The notes beneath the pieces were generated by a model that saw nothing but the letters and a program-made list of their open reading frames with translations, did not search any database and was not told the DNA's origin. DNA of 19,450 nt from JADFUZ01 sp034430415 (lineage in GTDB: Bacteria; Chloroflexota; Dehalococcoidia; GIF9; AB-539-J10). The stretch spans positions 1 through 19,450 of the forward strand of contig DAOUEN010000049.1 in the NCBI GenBank assembly GCA_034430415.1. The letters run 5' to 3'. This document shows, piece after piece, positions 7,813-14,327 of the stretch. The first letter of the stretch is position 1, and each line of letters opens with the position of its first letter. A program made the translations under genes and the position numbers.

Positions 7813-7849
7813 AAAAAAAATCAGTCCTGGCTCAGTTGGATCCTGGACT
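7813..7849 (-). terminator. Rho-independent terminator at the end of the CooT-like gene
   Basis: Minus-strand transcript: AGTCCAGG (7849-7842), an 11-base loop, then CCAGGACT (7830-7823). That is an 8-bp stem with one mismatch, followed two bases later by eight T residues (7820-7813). The hairpin covers the last codons of the CooT-like gene. It separates the dtd-Fur-CooT block from the uptake operon, which has its own promoter. Confidence 0.75.
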
Positions 7850-8006
7850 TCAGAAAATCTATGTAACGCACTCTCCCCTGGAAAGCTCGTCTTTCCCCGA
7901 ACAGGGTCTCCACTTCTATCCGGTCGCCATCGACGGTCAGGTATGCGACCTCTTCCAGAGCTGGCTCGTCTTCTTTGGCATTCTCATATACTTTGGCTAA
8001 GCACAT
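7821..8006 (-). CDS. CooT-like small nickel-binding protein
   Basis: A 61-residue protein beginning MCLAKVY, the N-terminal signature of the CooT family (formerly annotated as predicted RNA-binding, PF10133). In the characterised CooT the second-residue Cys, exposed after Met removal, takes part in Ni(II) binding at a dimer interface; Cys2 is present here. The rest is a small beta-rich domain. A strong GGGGAGGG precedes the ATG, and the gene starts one base after the stop of the 70-residue protein. CooT was described with carbon monoxide dehydrogenase maturation, but no CODH gene is visible here. The gene ends inside a terminator hairpin. Confidence 0.75.
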   Translation of the reverse strand: MCLAKVYENAKEDEPALEEVAYLTVDGDRIEVETLFGERRAFQGRVRYIDFLKSRIQLSQD

Positions 8007-8007
8007 T

Positions 8008-8220
8008 CTATCCCTCCCCTTGTGCCCGGGCTATGGCCTGGCGTGATTTCTCCAGGCATTCGCTGGCCTCGGCCATCCTTGCGGCCGCCTCTCGGAGCTG
8101 CTGCGCTGTCTCGCGGGATGAGGAAGCGGTCTTTTCAGCCCAGTCGCGAAACTCCTGCTCGTGCTCCCGGTTGTGCTCGATCCAGTAGTCAATCAACGCT
8201 ATCAGCTTCTCCTCGTTCAT
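8008..8220 (-). CDS. Small helical protein of unknown function
   Basis: A 70-residue protein with no recognised family. It looks almost entirely helical and strongly charged. The first half holds YWIEHNREHEQEF (12-24), where H16 and H20 are four residues apart on one helix face among glutamates, a spacing that can bind a metal. The second half (about 30-68) has an amphipathic, coiled-coil-like pattern with one Cys (C55). AAGGGG lies about nine bases before the ATG. It sits between the Fur-family gene (33-base gap) and the CooT-like gene (one-base gap), so it is surely co-transcribed with both and may handle metal. That role is inferred from context and the His pair only. Confidence 0.7.
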   Translation of the reverse strand: MNEEKLIALIDYWIEHNREHEQEFRDWAEKTASSSRETAQQLREAAARMAEASECLEKSRQAIARAQGEG

Positions 8221-8253
8221 GTTGTCATTCCCCTTCTCGCCGTGTTGTGGGAG

Positions 8254-8673
8254 CTATTTCCCCTTCCTGCGGCAGTCACTGCATCTCCCCGGGATAGCTA
8301 TGTGCCTCAGGTCTGCTTGGAAACCATAGTCCCGAAGCAGGGTATCCCTCAGAGGATATAGCACAGACTCGTCCAGGTCGATCACGTCGCCGCAGGTACG
8401 GCAGACGAGGTGATGATGGTGGCTCTTCTCAGCTACGTGGTAGCGGACACACCCCTCCCCGAAGTCGGTTTCGCTCACCAGATTGAGTTTCTTCAGCAAC
8501 TCCAGGGTGCGGTACACGGTAGAGATATTGCTGTAGGGATAGCGCCTGTGGAATTGCTCGTAGATCTCCTCAGCGCTAATGTGGCCGTCAGCACTGTTAA
8601 GGGTTTCGATCACCAGCATGCGCTGCGGAGTCAACCGATAGCCTTGTGCCTGCAGGACTTCGTGGCAACTCAT
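8254..8673 (-). CDS. Fur-family metal-responsive transcriptional regulator
   Basis: A 139-residue Fur-superfamily DNA-binding protein. The N-terminal winged helix includes GYRLTPQR (11-18) and the recognition region NISTVYRTLELL (49-60). The metal region has SHHHHLVC (H85-H88). Two CxxC pairs, C91/C94 and C131/C134, form the structural zinc site. The ATG at 8673 gives the usual family length; the longer in-frame start at 8754 would run back through the promoter and into dtd. Two tandem TGCAA-N4-TTGCT repeats over and upstream of its -35 suggest autoregulation, and a third copy controls the uptake operon. Whether it senses zinc, nickel, iron or peroxide cannot be settled from sequence. Confidence 0.9.
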   Translation of the reverse strand: MSCHEVLQAQGYRLTPQRMLVIETLNSADGHISAEEIYEQFHRRYPYSNISTVYRTLELLKKLNLVSETDFGEGCVRYHVAEKSHHHHLVCRTCGDVIDLDESVLYPLRDTLLRDYGFQADLRHIAIPGRCSDCRRKGK

Positions 8674-8684
8674 TTCCAGCTGGA

Positions 8685-8713
8685 ATTGTAACAGAGTTCG
8701 AGGGACACTGCAA
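8685..8713 (-). promoter_or_regulatory. Promoter of the Fur-family gene
   Basis: Minus-strand TTGCAG (8713-8708), a 17-base spacer, then TACAAT (8690-8685; five of six consensus bases). Most of the -35 lies inside the operator at 8709-8722. The -10 ends 11 bases before the ATG, giving a leader of only about 4-8 bases. Confidence 0.6.
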
Positions 8714-8722
8714 TATGTTGCT
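8709..8722. promoter_or_regulatory. Candidate Fur-family operator 1, TGCAA-TATG-TTGCT
   Basis: An inverted repeat (GCAA/TTGC perfect) overlapping the -35 of the Fur-family gene. It starts 16 bases from an identical-pattern repeat at 8725. Binding here would block RNA polymerase and so autoregulate the gene. Confidence 0.6.
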
Positions 8723-8724
8723 GG

Positions 8725-8738
8725 TGCAATCATTTGCT
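8725..8738. promoter_or_regulatory. Candidate Fur-family operator 2, TGCAA-TCAT-TTGCT
   Basis: The second tandem copy, in the same orientation and with a 16-base period, lying across the stop codon of dtd. Two adjacent sites would allow two dimers to bind side by side. Confidence 0.55.
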
Positions 8739-9176
8739 TATACTTTCCAGCCACAGAGTCACCGGGCCGTCGTTATGGATCTCCACCAGCATGTGCTGCT
8801 GGAACACGCCCGTTTCTACCTTCAAGTCAGCGGAGCGGACTTGCTCAATGAAGAACTCGTAGAGCTCCTTTGCCCTATCGGGCGGGGCTGCCTGGGTGAA
8901 GCTCGGGCGTCTGCCCTTCCGTGAATCGGCCAGCAGGGTGAACTGGCTCACTACGAGGACTTCGCCTCCTATTTCCAGCGCTGAAAGGTCAAATTCTCCT
9001 TCCTCGCTGGGAAATATCCGCAAATTAGCTATCTTGTTTGCCAGATAACGGGCGTCTTCTTCGGAGTCCTCCCGACTGACTCCCAGGAAGATCAGCAGAC
9101 CCCGATCGATGTGGCCGACCGTTCTGCCGTCTACGCCTACGGAGGCGCCGGCGACCCGCTGCACCAGTGCTTTCAT
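8730..9176 (-). CDS. dtd: D-aminoacyl-tRNA deacylase
   Basis: A 148-residue enzyme, full family length, that hydrolyses D-aminoacyl-tRNA (and glycyl-tRNA-Ala) to proofread protein synthesis. The two active-site signatures are SQFTLLAD (about 77-84) and NDGPVTL (about 135-141); in the dimer each active site uses both, including the cross-subunit Gly-Pro motif. The N terminus MKALVQRVAGASV is typical. It has its own promoter, and the fur promoter and operators begin at its 3' end, so the downstream regulator block need not depend on dtd transcription. Confidence 0.95.
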   Translation of the reverse strand: MKALVQRVAGASVGVDGRTVGHIDRGLLIFLGVSREDSEEDARYLANKIANLRIFPSEEGEFDLSALEIGGEVLVVSQFTLLADSRKGRRPSFTQAAPPDRAKELYEFFIEQVRSADLKVETGVFQQHMLVEIHNDGPVTLWLESISK

Positions 9177-9188
9177 GCCCTGTGCCCT

Positions 9189-9218
9189 ATTCTAGGTGGC
9201 GGGGCCTGCCGTGGTCAA
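9189..9218 (-). promoter_or_regulatory. Promoter of dtd
   Basis: Minus-strand TTGACC (9218-9213), an 18-base spacer, then TAGAAT (9194-9189); each hexamer matches five of six consensus bases. The -10 ends 12 bases before the ATG, implying a leader of about six bases. Confidence 0.6.
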
Positions 9219-9258
9219 TCCGTCGGTGGGGAGCGATTGGGGACAGGTTTCTACCGAA

Positions 9259-9287
9259 TTGTGAATCACGATAGCAGAGGCTATAAT
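9259..9287 (+). promoter_or_regulatory. Promoter of the radical SAM gene
   Basis: TTGTGA (9259-9264), a 17-base spacer and a perfect TATAAT (9282-9287). The -10 ends 14 bases before the GTG start, so the leader would be about eight bases with no room for a normal Shine-Dalgarno. Divergent from the dtd promoter. Confidence 0.65.
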
Positions 9288-9301
9288 GCGCAGGCCAAAA
9301 A

Positions 9302-11134
9302 GTGGAACAGTTCGACAGAATCCTACCCCAGGTCTCCAGGCCAGCTCGCTATGCTGGCGGCGAGTGGAATAGCTGCTCCAAGGGATGGGAGACTACGCCC
9401 ATACGGATTGCCCTCTGCTATCCCGACGTTTACGAGATTGGCATGTCCAACTTGGCGCTGTCTATCCTCTACGAGATCCTGAATCTCCAGCCAGATGTGC
9501 TGGCAGAGAGAGTCTATGCCCCGTGGACTGATATGGAGATGGCTCTGCGAAAAGAGAGCATCCCCCTTTTTAGTCTGGAAACGAAACACCCCTTGAAGCA
9601 GTTCGACATTGTCGGTTTTTCCCTGGGATATGAACTCACCTACACCAACGTATTGAATATCCTGGACCTGGCCCGGATCCCTCTGTTCGCTTCGCAGAGA
9701 GACAGTTCTCACCCGCTGGTAATAGCCGGCGGTAGCTGTGCTCTCAATCCTGAGCCCATGGCTGAGTTCATCGACCTTTTTGTGGTCGGCGAAGGTGAAG
9801 AAGCGATACTGGAGTTACTGGACGTCTTTCGGAGACACAGTGGCAACAGGAAGGGAGTGCTGGAGGCAGTTGCCGGGCTTGATGGTTTCTACGTCCCTGG
9901 CTTCTATCAGGTGGCCTACAGGGAAGATGGCACTCTCGAGGGTATCGTGCCGAAGATACCTGAAGCCAAAGCAAAGATCAGACGCAGGATAGTAAGCGAG
10001 CTGCCAGTTCCGCCTATCAGGCCTGTGGTGCCTTATGTTGAAGTAGTTCACGACTACGGCAGCATAGAGGTCCAGAGAGGCTGCACTCAGGGTTGCCGGT
10101 TCTGCCAGGCGGGGATGATCTACCGGCCTGTGCGCCAGAGGTCACGAGAGGAGATAGTAGAAGCCATGGACCAGCTATCCAAGAACTGTGGCTTCAGAGA
10201 GACGTCTCTGCTCTCTCTCAGCACAGGGGACTATTCCGGCATCGAGGAGCTCGTGGTTCAGCTCTCCCAGCGCTGTCGCACGAGTAACACCGCCCTGTCG
10301 CTGCCTAGCTTGAGGTTAGATAGCAACGCCGTAAGGTTGATGGAGTCGCTGCCTTCGCAGCGCAAGGCAACCTGCACCTTTGCTCCTGAGGCAGGGAACG
10401 AGAGACTACGGCGGGTTATCAACAAGGATATCTCGGATGAGGCGATACTGGAGACCCTGGCTGCCTTTCTGAATAAGGGTTGGTCGAAGCTCAAGCTGTA
10501 CTTCATGCTGGGATTGCCCGGTGAGACTGTCGACGATGTGTACAGCATCGTCCAACTGGTGGCGAAGATACGCGGCCTGAGAGGAATCCTCAGACTGCAA
10601 ATCGGCACGTCAGTTCTTATTCCTAAACCTCATACTCCCTGCCAGTGGGTAGCCCAGGAAACTGAGGAGCAGCTATTGCCCAAGTTCGAGATATTGAAGA
10701 GAGGACTGCGAGGGCAGCAGGTGCGGCTCTCGTGGCCTGATCCCAGGAGCAGCCAGATTGAGGCGGCCCTGTCCCGGGGTGACCGCCGTTTGGGCCAGGT
10801 GCTCTATCACGCCTGGCAGTCCGGGGCCAAGTTCGATGCCTGGGGTGATTGCTTCGACTACGGGAAATGGCTTGATGCCTTCGGGCGATGCGGCCTTGAA
10901 CCTTCCTTCTATGCCAACAGGGAACGGCCCCTGGATGAGGTACTCCCCTGGCAACATATCGATATCGGGGTAAGCACCAGGTTTCTTCAGGAGGAGTACC
11001 GTAGGCTATGGCGGGACGAGCAGACTCCGGATTGCCGCAGCGGGAACTGCAATGCCTGTGGACTGCAGCAGTGGCAAGGCCTCTGCCGGGAGAGGTATGA
11101 GGCAACTAGAGCCCGTGCAGGAACTGCTCGATAG
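9302..11134 (+). CDS. B12-binding-like radical SAM protein (TIGR03960 type)
   Basis: A 610-residue protein of a widespread but uncharacterised radical SAM family. The first ~220 residues look like a B12-binding-type domain: RIALCYPDVYEIGMSNLAL near 35-53, IVGFSLGYE at 103-111 and VVGEGEEAI at 161-169. The radical SAM core has CTQGCRFC (C261, C265, C268) after EVQRG. A C-terminal Cys cluster (C578, C583, C586, C595) begins TPDCRSGNCNACG. In many genomes this protein is fused to, or followed by, a TIGR03936/DUF2344 protein; no partner follows here. Its 3' end overlaps the convergent hydrolase gene by 29 bases. The start is GTG, chosen from the promoter position. The function is not known; RNA modification is only a guess. 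Confidence 0.85.
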   Translation: MEQFDRILPQVSRPARYAGGEWNSCSKGWETTPIRIALCYPDVYEIGMSNLALSILYEILNLQPDVLAERVYAPWTDMEMALRKESIPLFSLETKHPLKQFDIVGFSLGYELTYTNVLNILDLARIPLFASQRDSSHPLVIAGGSCALNPEPMAEFIDLFVVGEGEEAILELLDVFRRHSGNRKGVLEAVAGLDGFYVPGFYQVAYREDGTLEGIVPKIPEAKAKIRRRIVSELPVPPIRPVVPYVEVVHDYGSIEVQRGCTQGCRFCQAGMIYRPVRQRSREEIVEAMDQLSKNCGFRETSLLSLSTGDYSGIEELVVQLSQRCRTSNTALSLPSLRLDSNAVRLMESLPSQRKATCTFAPEAGNERLRRVINKDISDEAILETLAAFLNKGWSKLKLYFMLGLPGETVDDVYSIVQLVAKIRGLRGILRLQIGTSVLIPKPHTPCQWVAQETEEQLLPKFEILKRGLRGQQVRLSWPDPRSSQIEAALSRGDRRLGQVLYHAWQSGAKFDAWGDCFDYGKWLDAFGRCGLEPSFYANRERPLDEVLPWQHIDIGVSTRFLQEEYRRLWRDEQTPDCRSGNCNACGLQQWQGLCRERYEATRARAGTAR

Positions 11135-11798
11135 CCTGGTTGACGATTTCGGGTTTTTCCGCGAAGAGGAAGTGGGTGCCGCCATCGACGACGACGAGTT
11201 TCGCCCCTTCTATCTGTGAGGCCAGGTAAGAGCCGTACTTGGGTGGAGTCATCAAGTCCTCACTGCCACAGAGAACCAGCGTGGGGACCTTGATCTGGTC
11301 GAGTCTGTTCATGACGTCGAACTTGTCGCAGCAGATGAAGTCGTTTAGCTGCACCTCGGCCCCAACCTGAATGGTCCTGGCCGTCAGGGTTTCCCTTAGT
11401 TCTGGATCAATGTGACTGTAATTGGGCGCCACAAAGTCCTGTGCCCATGCGGAAGGGTTCTCTATGCCCTCCTGCATTGCGGATAGGTACTGTGGAGCCA
11501 CGCGCAGCTTGGCGCCGGTGCCGATGAGGATAAGCGCTCTGGTGTCCCGGGGGTGCTGCAGCGCATATGTCAGGGCGATGCCCCCGCCCAGGGAGTGCCC
11601 GGCCAGAACCGGAGCAGTGTATCCTTGCTCGACGATGTGGCGGTGTAGCCAGGCGGCGTAGTCTTCGATGCTGGTGCAGGGTTTTCCCGGGGAAAGATGC
11701 CCCGGGAGGTCGACGGCCTCGGCTTCTGGGAAGTGCTGCACCTGGTACTGCCAGACCGCACCCGTGTTTCCCGAACCATGTATAAAGATCAGCTTCAT
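11106..11798 (-). CDS. Alpha/beta-fold hydrolase
   Basis: A 230-residue hydrolase of the abhydrolase_6 type. The oxyanion region is FIHGSG (5-10), the nucleophile elbow is GHSLGG (Ser69), the acid is in LCGSEDLMTPP (Asp181) and the base is in DGGTHFLF (His209), so the catalytic triad is complete. A short helical cap lies about residues 105-165. There is no signal peptide, so it is likely cytoplasmic. The substrate is unknown; such proteins are esterases, lipases or C-C hydrolases. It lies 108 bases downstream of gyrA on the same strand, with no clear terminator or promoter between, and may be read from the gyrA transcript. Confidence 0.88.
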   Translation of the reverse strand: MKLIFIHGSGNTGAVWQYQVQHFPEAEAVDLPGHLSPGKPCTSIEDYAAWLHRHIVEQGYTAPVLAGHSLGGGIALTYALQHPRDTRALILIGTGAKLRVAPQYLSAMQEGIENPSAWAQDFVAPNYSHIDPELRETLTARTIQVGAEVQLNDFICCDKFDVMNRLDQIKVPTLVLCGSEDLMTPPKYGSYLASQIEGAKLVVVDGGTHFLFAEKPEIVNQAIEQFLHGL

Positions 11799-11906
11799 AT
11801 CAGGCTGGCCTCCCTTGCCGGGTTACGCCAAGGCACCCTCAATGCTTTCGTCAGGGCCTTGAGCGAAGATGGACTCAATCACCTGTCTGAGTTGCTTTCA
11901 CGGTTA

Positions 11907-14327
11907 CTAGTGGTCATGGGTGGTGATGGAAACCACTTTATCTTCTTCAGCTAGCGCCATTACGTGTACGCCGCGGCCATTTCTGCTCTGAACCGATATC
12001 TGCGCGATAGGGATGCACACCACGTTGCCCGTAGCTGACAGTATGACCAGGGTCCCCTCGGGAGGGACAAGCTTGGACACCGCCACGCTGCCCGTTATCT
12101 CGCTGATTCTGTGAGCTCTGATTCCTTTGCCGCCTCTCCTGTGGATAGGGTAGCTCTGCACGCGGGTCAGCTTACCGAACCCTTTCTCTGTCACGGTGAG
12201 TACGTAGTTGTCAGGGGAGACCGGATCCATGCCCACTACGGAGTCGTTGACCAGGCGGAGACCTCGGACGCCACCGCTGCTGCGAGAGGCAGTCCTCAGT
12301 TCACTGACCTTGAACTTGGCAGCCTGCCCGTTCCGGCTCACCAGGATCAGTTCGTCCGTATCGGTGACTGCTCTGACCGACACCAGCGTGTCGTTTCTCT
12401 TGAGACCTATGGCGATGAGGCCGGTTCGTCTGATTGAAGCGAATTCGTTCAGAGCGGTCTTCTTTATGTCGCCGCCCTTAGTAGTCAGCACCAAGAACAA
12501 GTCTGGCTGGAACCGTGTCACTGCCACTACGGCAGTTACCTCGTCTTTCAGGTCGACGGGCAGCAGGTTGACCAGTGCCATGCCCTTGGTGGTCCGGGAA
12601 GAGTCCTCGGGGATCTCGTAGCACTTCAGACCGTAGGCCCTGCCTCGGCCGGTGAAGAGAAGTATGTTGTCGTGTGTGTCGGCTGCCAGGACATGTCGCA
12701 CTGAGTCGTCCTCACGGGTCACCATTCCCATTACCCCTCTACCACCTCGGTGCTGTAGTCGATAAGTGCTGGCGGGGAGCCTCTTGATGAACCCCTGGTT
12801 GCTAAGGGTGACTATCACTTGCTGGTGAGGGATAAGGTCTTCCTGGCTGAACTGGGTGGCCTCTTCCCTGCTAATCACGGTGCGCCGCTTGCCGCCATAC
12901 TTGGATTTCAACTGGGTGGCATCTTCTTTGATGAGGTACAGTATCTTTCTGGGGTTGGCCAGCAGGTCCTCCAGGTAGGAGATGTTCTTCAGTACCTCGG
13001 CATACTCCTCGGCGATCTTCTCTCGCTCCAGGTGAGCCAGCCGGCGGAGCGGCATGTCAAGAATGGCCTGGGCCTGGACTTGTGATAGGTCGAAGGTACT
13101 CATCAGGTTGCTGCGGGCGGCATCGACGGTTTCGGATCGGCGGATAACACTGATGACCTGCTCGATGTTGTCAAGGGCTATCCTGAAGCCTTCCAGGATG
13201 TGGGCCCTGTTTCTAGCTTTCTCCAGCTCGAAGCGGGAGCGCCTGGTAATGACCTCGCTGCGGAAGCCGATGTGGCAACTCAGAGCTTCTTTCAGGTCAA
13301 TCAGCTTTGGCTGTCCGTCAACCAGGGCAACCATGTTGATGAAGAAGGCGGACTGCATCGGGGTATTCTTGTACAGGTTGTTGAGTATCCGCTGTGGCTG
13401 CGCATCCTTTCTGAGCTCAATGACAACGCGCATGCCCTCCCTGTCGGATTCATCTCGCACTTCGGCAATCCCGGAGAGCTTCTTCCCCTTGACCAGTTCC
13501 GCTATCCTCTCCACCAGGGCTGCCTTATTTACCTGGTAGGGGAGTTCGCTAATGACTATCTGTCTCTTGTCTGCCTTGGTGCTTACCTCGCTGGCCTTGG
13601 CTCGAAGGACAACCTTCCCTCGCCCTGTAGCATAGGCGCTTCTAATGCCCTCCTGGCCCAATATGATGGCCCCGGTGGGGAAGTCAGGGCCCTTGACACA
13701 CCGCATCAGTTCATCTGTCGTGACCTCGGGATTGTCGATGAGGAGGGCAATGGCATCGCATATCTCTCCCAGGTTGTGCGGGGGCATATTGGTGGCCATG
13801 CCCACCGCAATCCCTGAGGAGCCGTTGATCAGCAGATTGGGCAACTTGGCTGGCAGGACGGATGGTTCTTTGAGGGAGTCGTCGAAGTTGGGGACGAAGT
13901 CTACAGTGTCTTTGTCGATGTCCACCAGCATTTCTTCGGCAATCCCGGCAAGCCTGGCCTCGGTATACCTCATCGCTGCGGGGGGGTCGTTGTCTACGCT
14001 GCCAAAGTTGCCCTGGCCGTCAACCAGAACATGCCTTAGTGAGAAATCCTGAGCCATGCGAACCATGGCCTCGTATACAGGGGCATCCCCGTGGGGGTGG
14101 TATTTGCCCAGGACCTCGCCGACGATTCGCGCACTCTTCTTGTGTGGGCTATTGTGACGCAGCCCCAGTTCCTCCATGGCATATAGAACTCGCCGCTGTA
14201 CCGGTTTCAAGCCATCTCGCACGTCGGGTAGTGCGCGGGAGACGATTACACTCATGGCATAGTCAAGGTAGGAGCTCTTCATCTCCTTCTCAATGTCGAT
14301 AGGCTTTACCACGCCGATGCCCGTCAC
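11907..14327 (-). CDS. gyrA: DNA gyrase subunit A
   Basis: An 806-residue subunit of the type IIA topoisomerase that introduces negative supercoils. The breakage-reunion domain carries the catalytic tyrosine in AAMRYTEARL (Y121). The quinolone region reads HPHGDAPVYEAM (78-88), so the E. coli Ser83-Ala84 pair is Ala82-Pro83 here and Asp87 is Glu86. The C-terminal beta-pinwheel includes the GyrA box QHRGGRG (525-531), which supports gyrase over topoisomerase IV, and a related HRRGGKG at 729-735. The start is GTG, overlapping the TPR-protein stop by four bases (GTGA), so translation is coupled. gyrB is not in the window. No intrinsic terminator was seen after the stop. Confidence 0.95.
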   Translation of the reverse strand: MTGIGVVKPIDIEKEMKSSYLDYAMSVIVSRALPDVRDGLKPVQRRVLYAMEELGLRHNSPHKKSARIVGEVLGKYHPHGDAPVYEAMVRMAQDFSLRHVLVDGQGNFGSVDNDPPAAMRYTEARLAGIAEEMLVDIDKDTVDFVPNFDDSLKEPSVLPAKLPNLLINGSSGIAVGMATNMPPHNLGEICDAIALLIDNPEVTTDELMRCVKGPDFPTGAIILGQEGIRSAYATGRGKVVLRAKASEVSTKADKRQIVISELPYQVNKAALVERIAELVKGKKLSGIAEVRDESDREGMRVVIELRKDAQPQRILNNLYKNTPMQSAFFINMVALVDGQPKLIDLKEALSCHIGFRSEVITRRSRFELEKARNRAHILEGFRIALDNIEQVISVIRRSETVDAARSNLMSTFDLSQVQAQAILDMPLRRLAHLEREKIAEEYAEVLKNISYLEDLLANPRKILYLIKEDATQLKSKYGGKRRTVISREEATQFSQEDLIPHQQVIVTLSNQGFIKRLPASTYRLQHRGGRGVMGMVTREDDSVRHVLAADTHDNILLFTGRGRAYGLKCYEIPEDSSRTTKGMALVNLLPVDLKDEVTAVVAVTRFQPDLFLVLTTKGGDIKKTALNEFASIRRTGLIAIGLKRNDTLVSVRAVTDTDELILVSRNGQAAKFKVSELRTASRSSGGVRGLRLVNDSVVGMDPVSPDNYVLTVTEKGFGKLTRVQSYPIHRRGGKGIRAHRISEITGSVAVSKLVPPEGTLVILSATGNVVCIPIAQISVQSRNGRGVHVMALAEEDKVVSITTHDH

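Noticed and set aside
8674..8754. Longer N terminus for the Fur-family regulator, starting at 8754
   Set aside because: It would include the promoter and operators, overlap dtd, and add 27 residues not typical of the family.
10623..11105. A 160-residue minus-strand open frame
   Set aside because: Antisense to the radical SAM gene's conserved C-terminal region; dominated by Arg, Pro and His.
11829..11861. Inverted repeat CAAGGC...GCCTTG downstream of gyrA as a terminator
   Set aside because: The loop is about 21 bases and no T run follows on the minus strand, so it does not qualify as an intrinsic terminator.
13200..13817. A 205-residue plus-strand open frame
   Set aside because: Antisense to the well-conserved gyrA core, with no recognisable domain or ribosome site.
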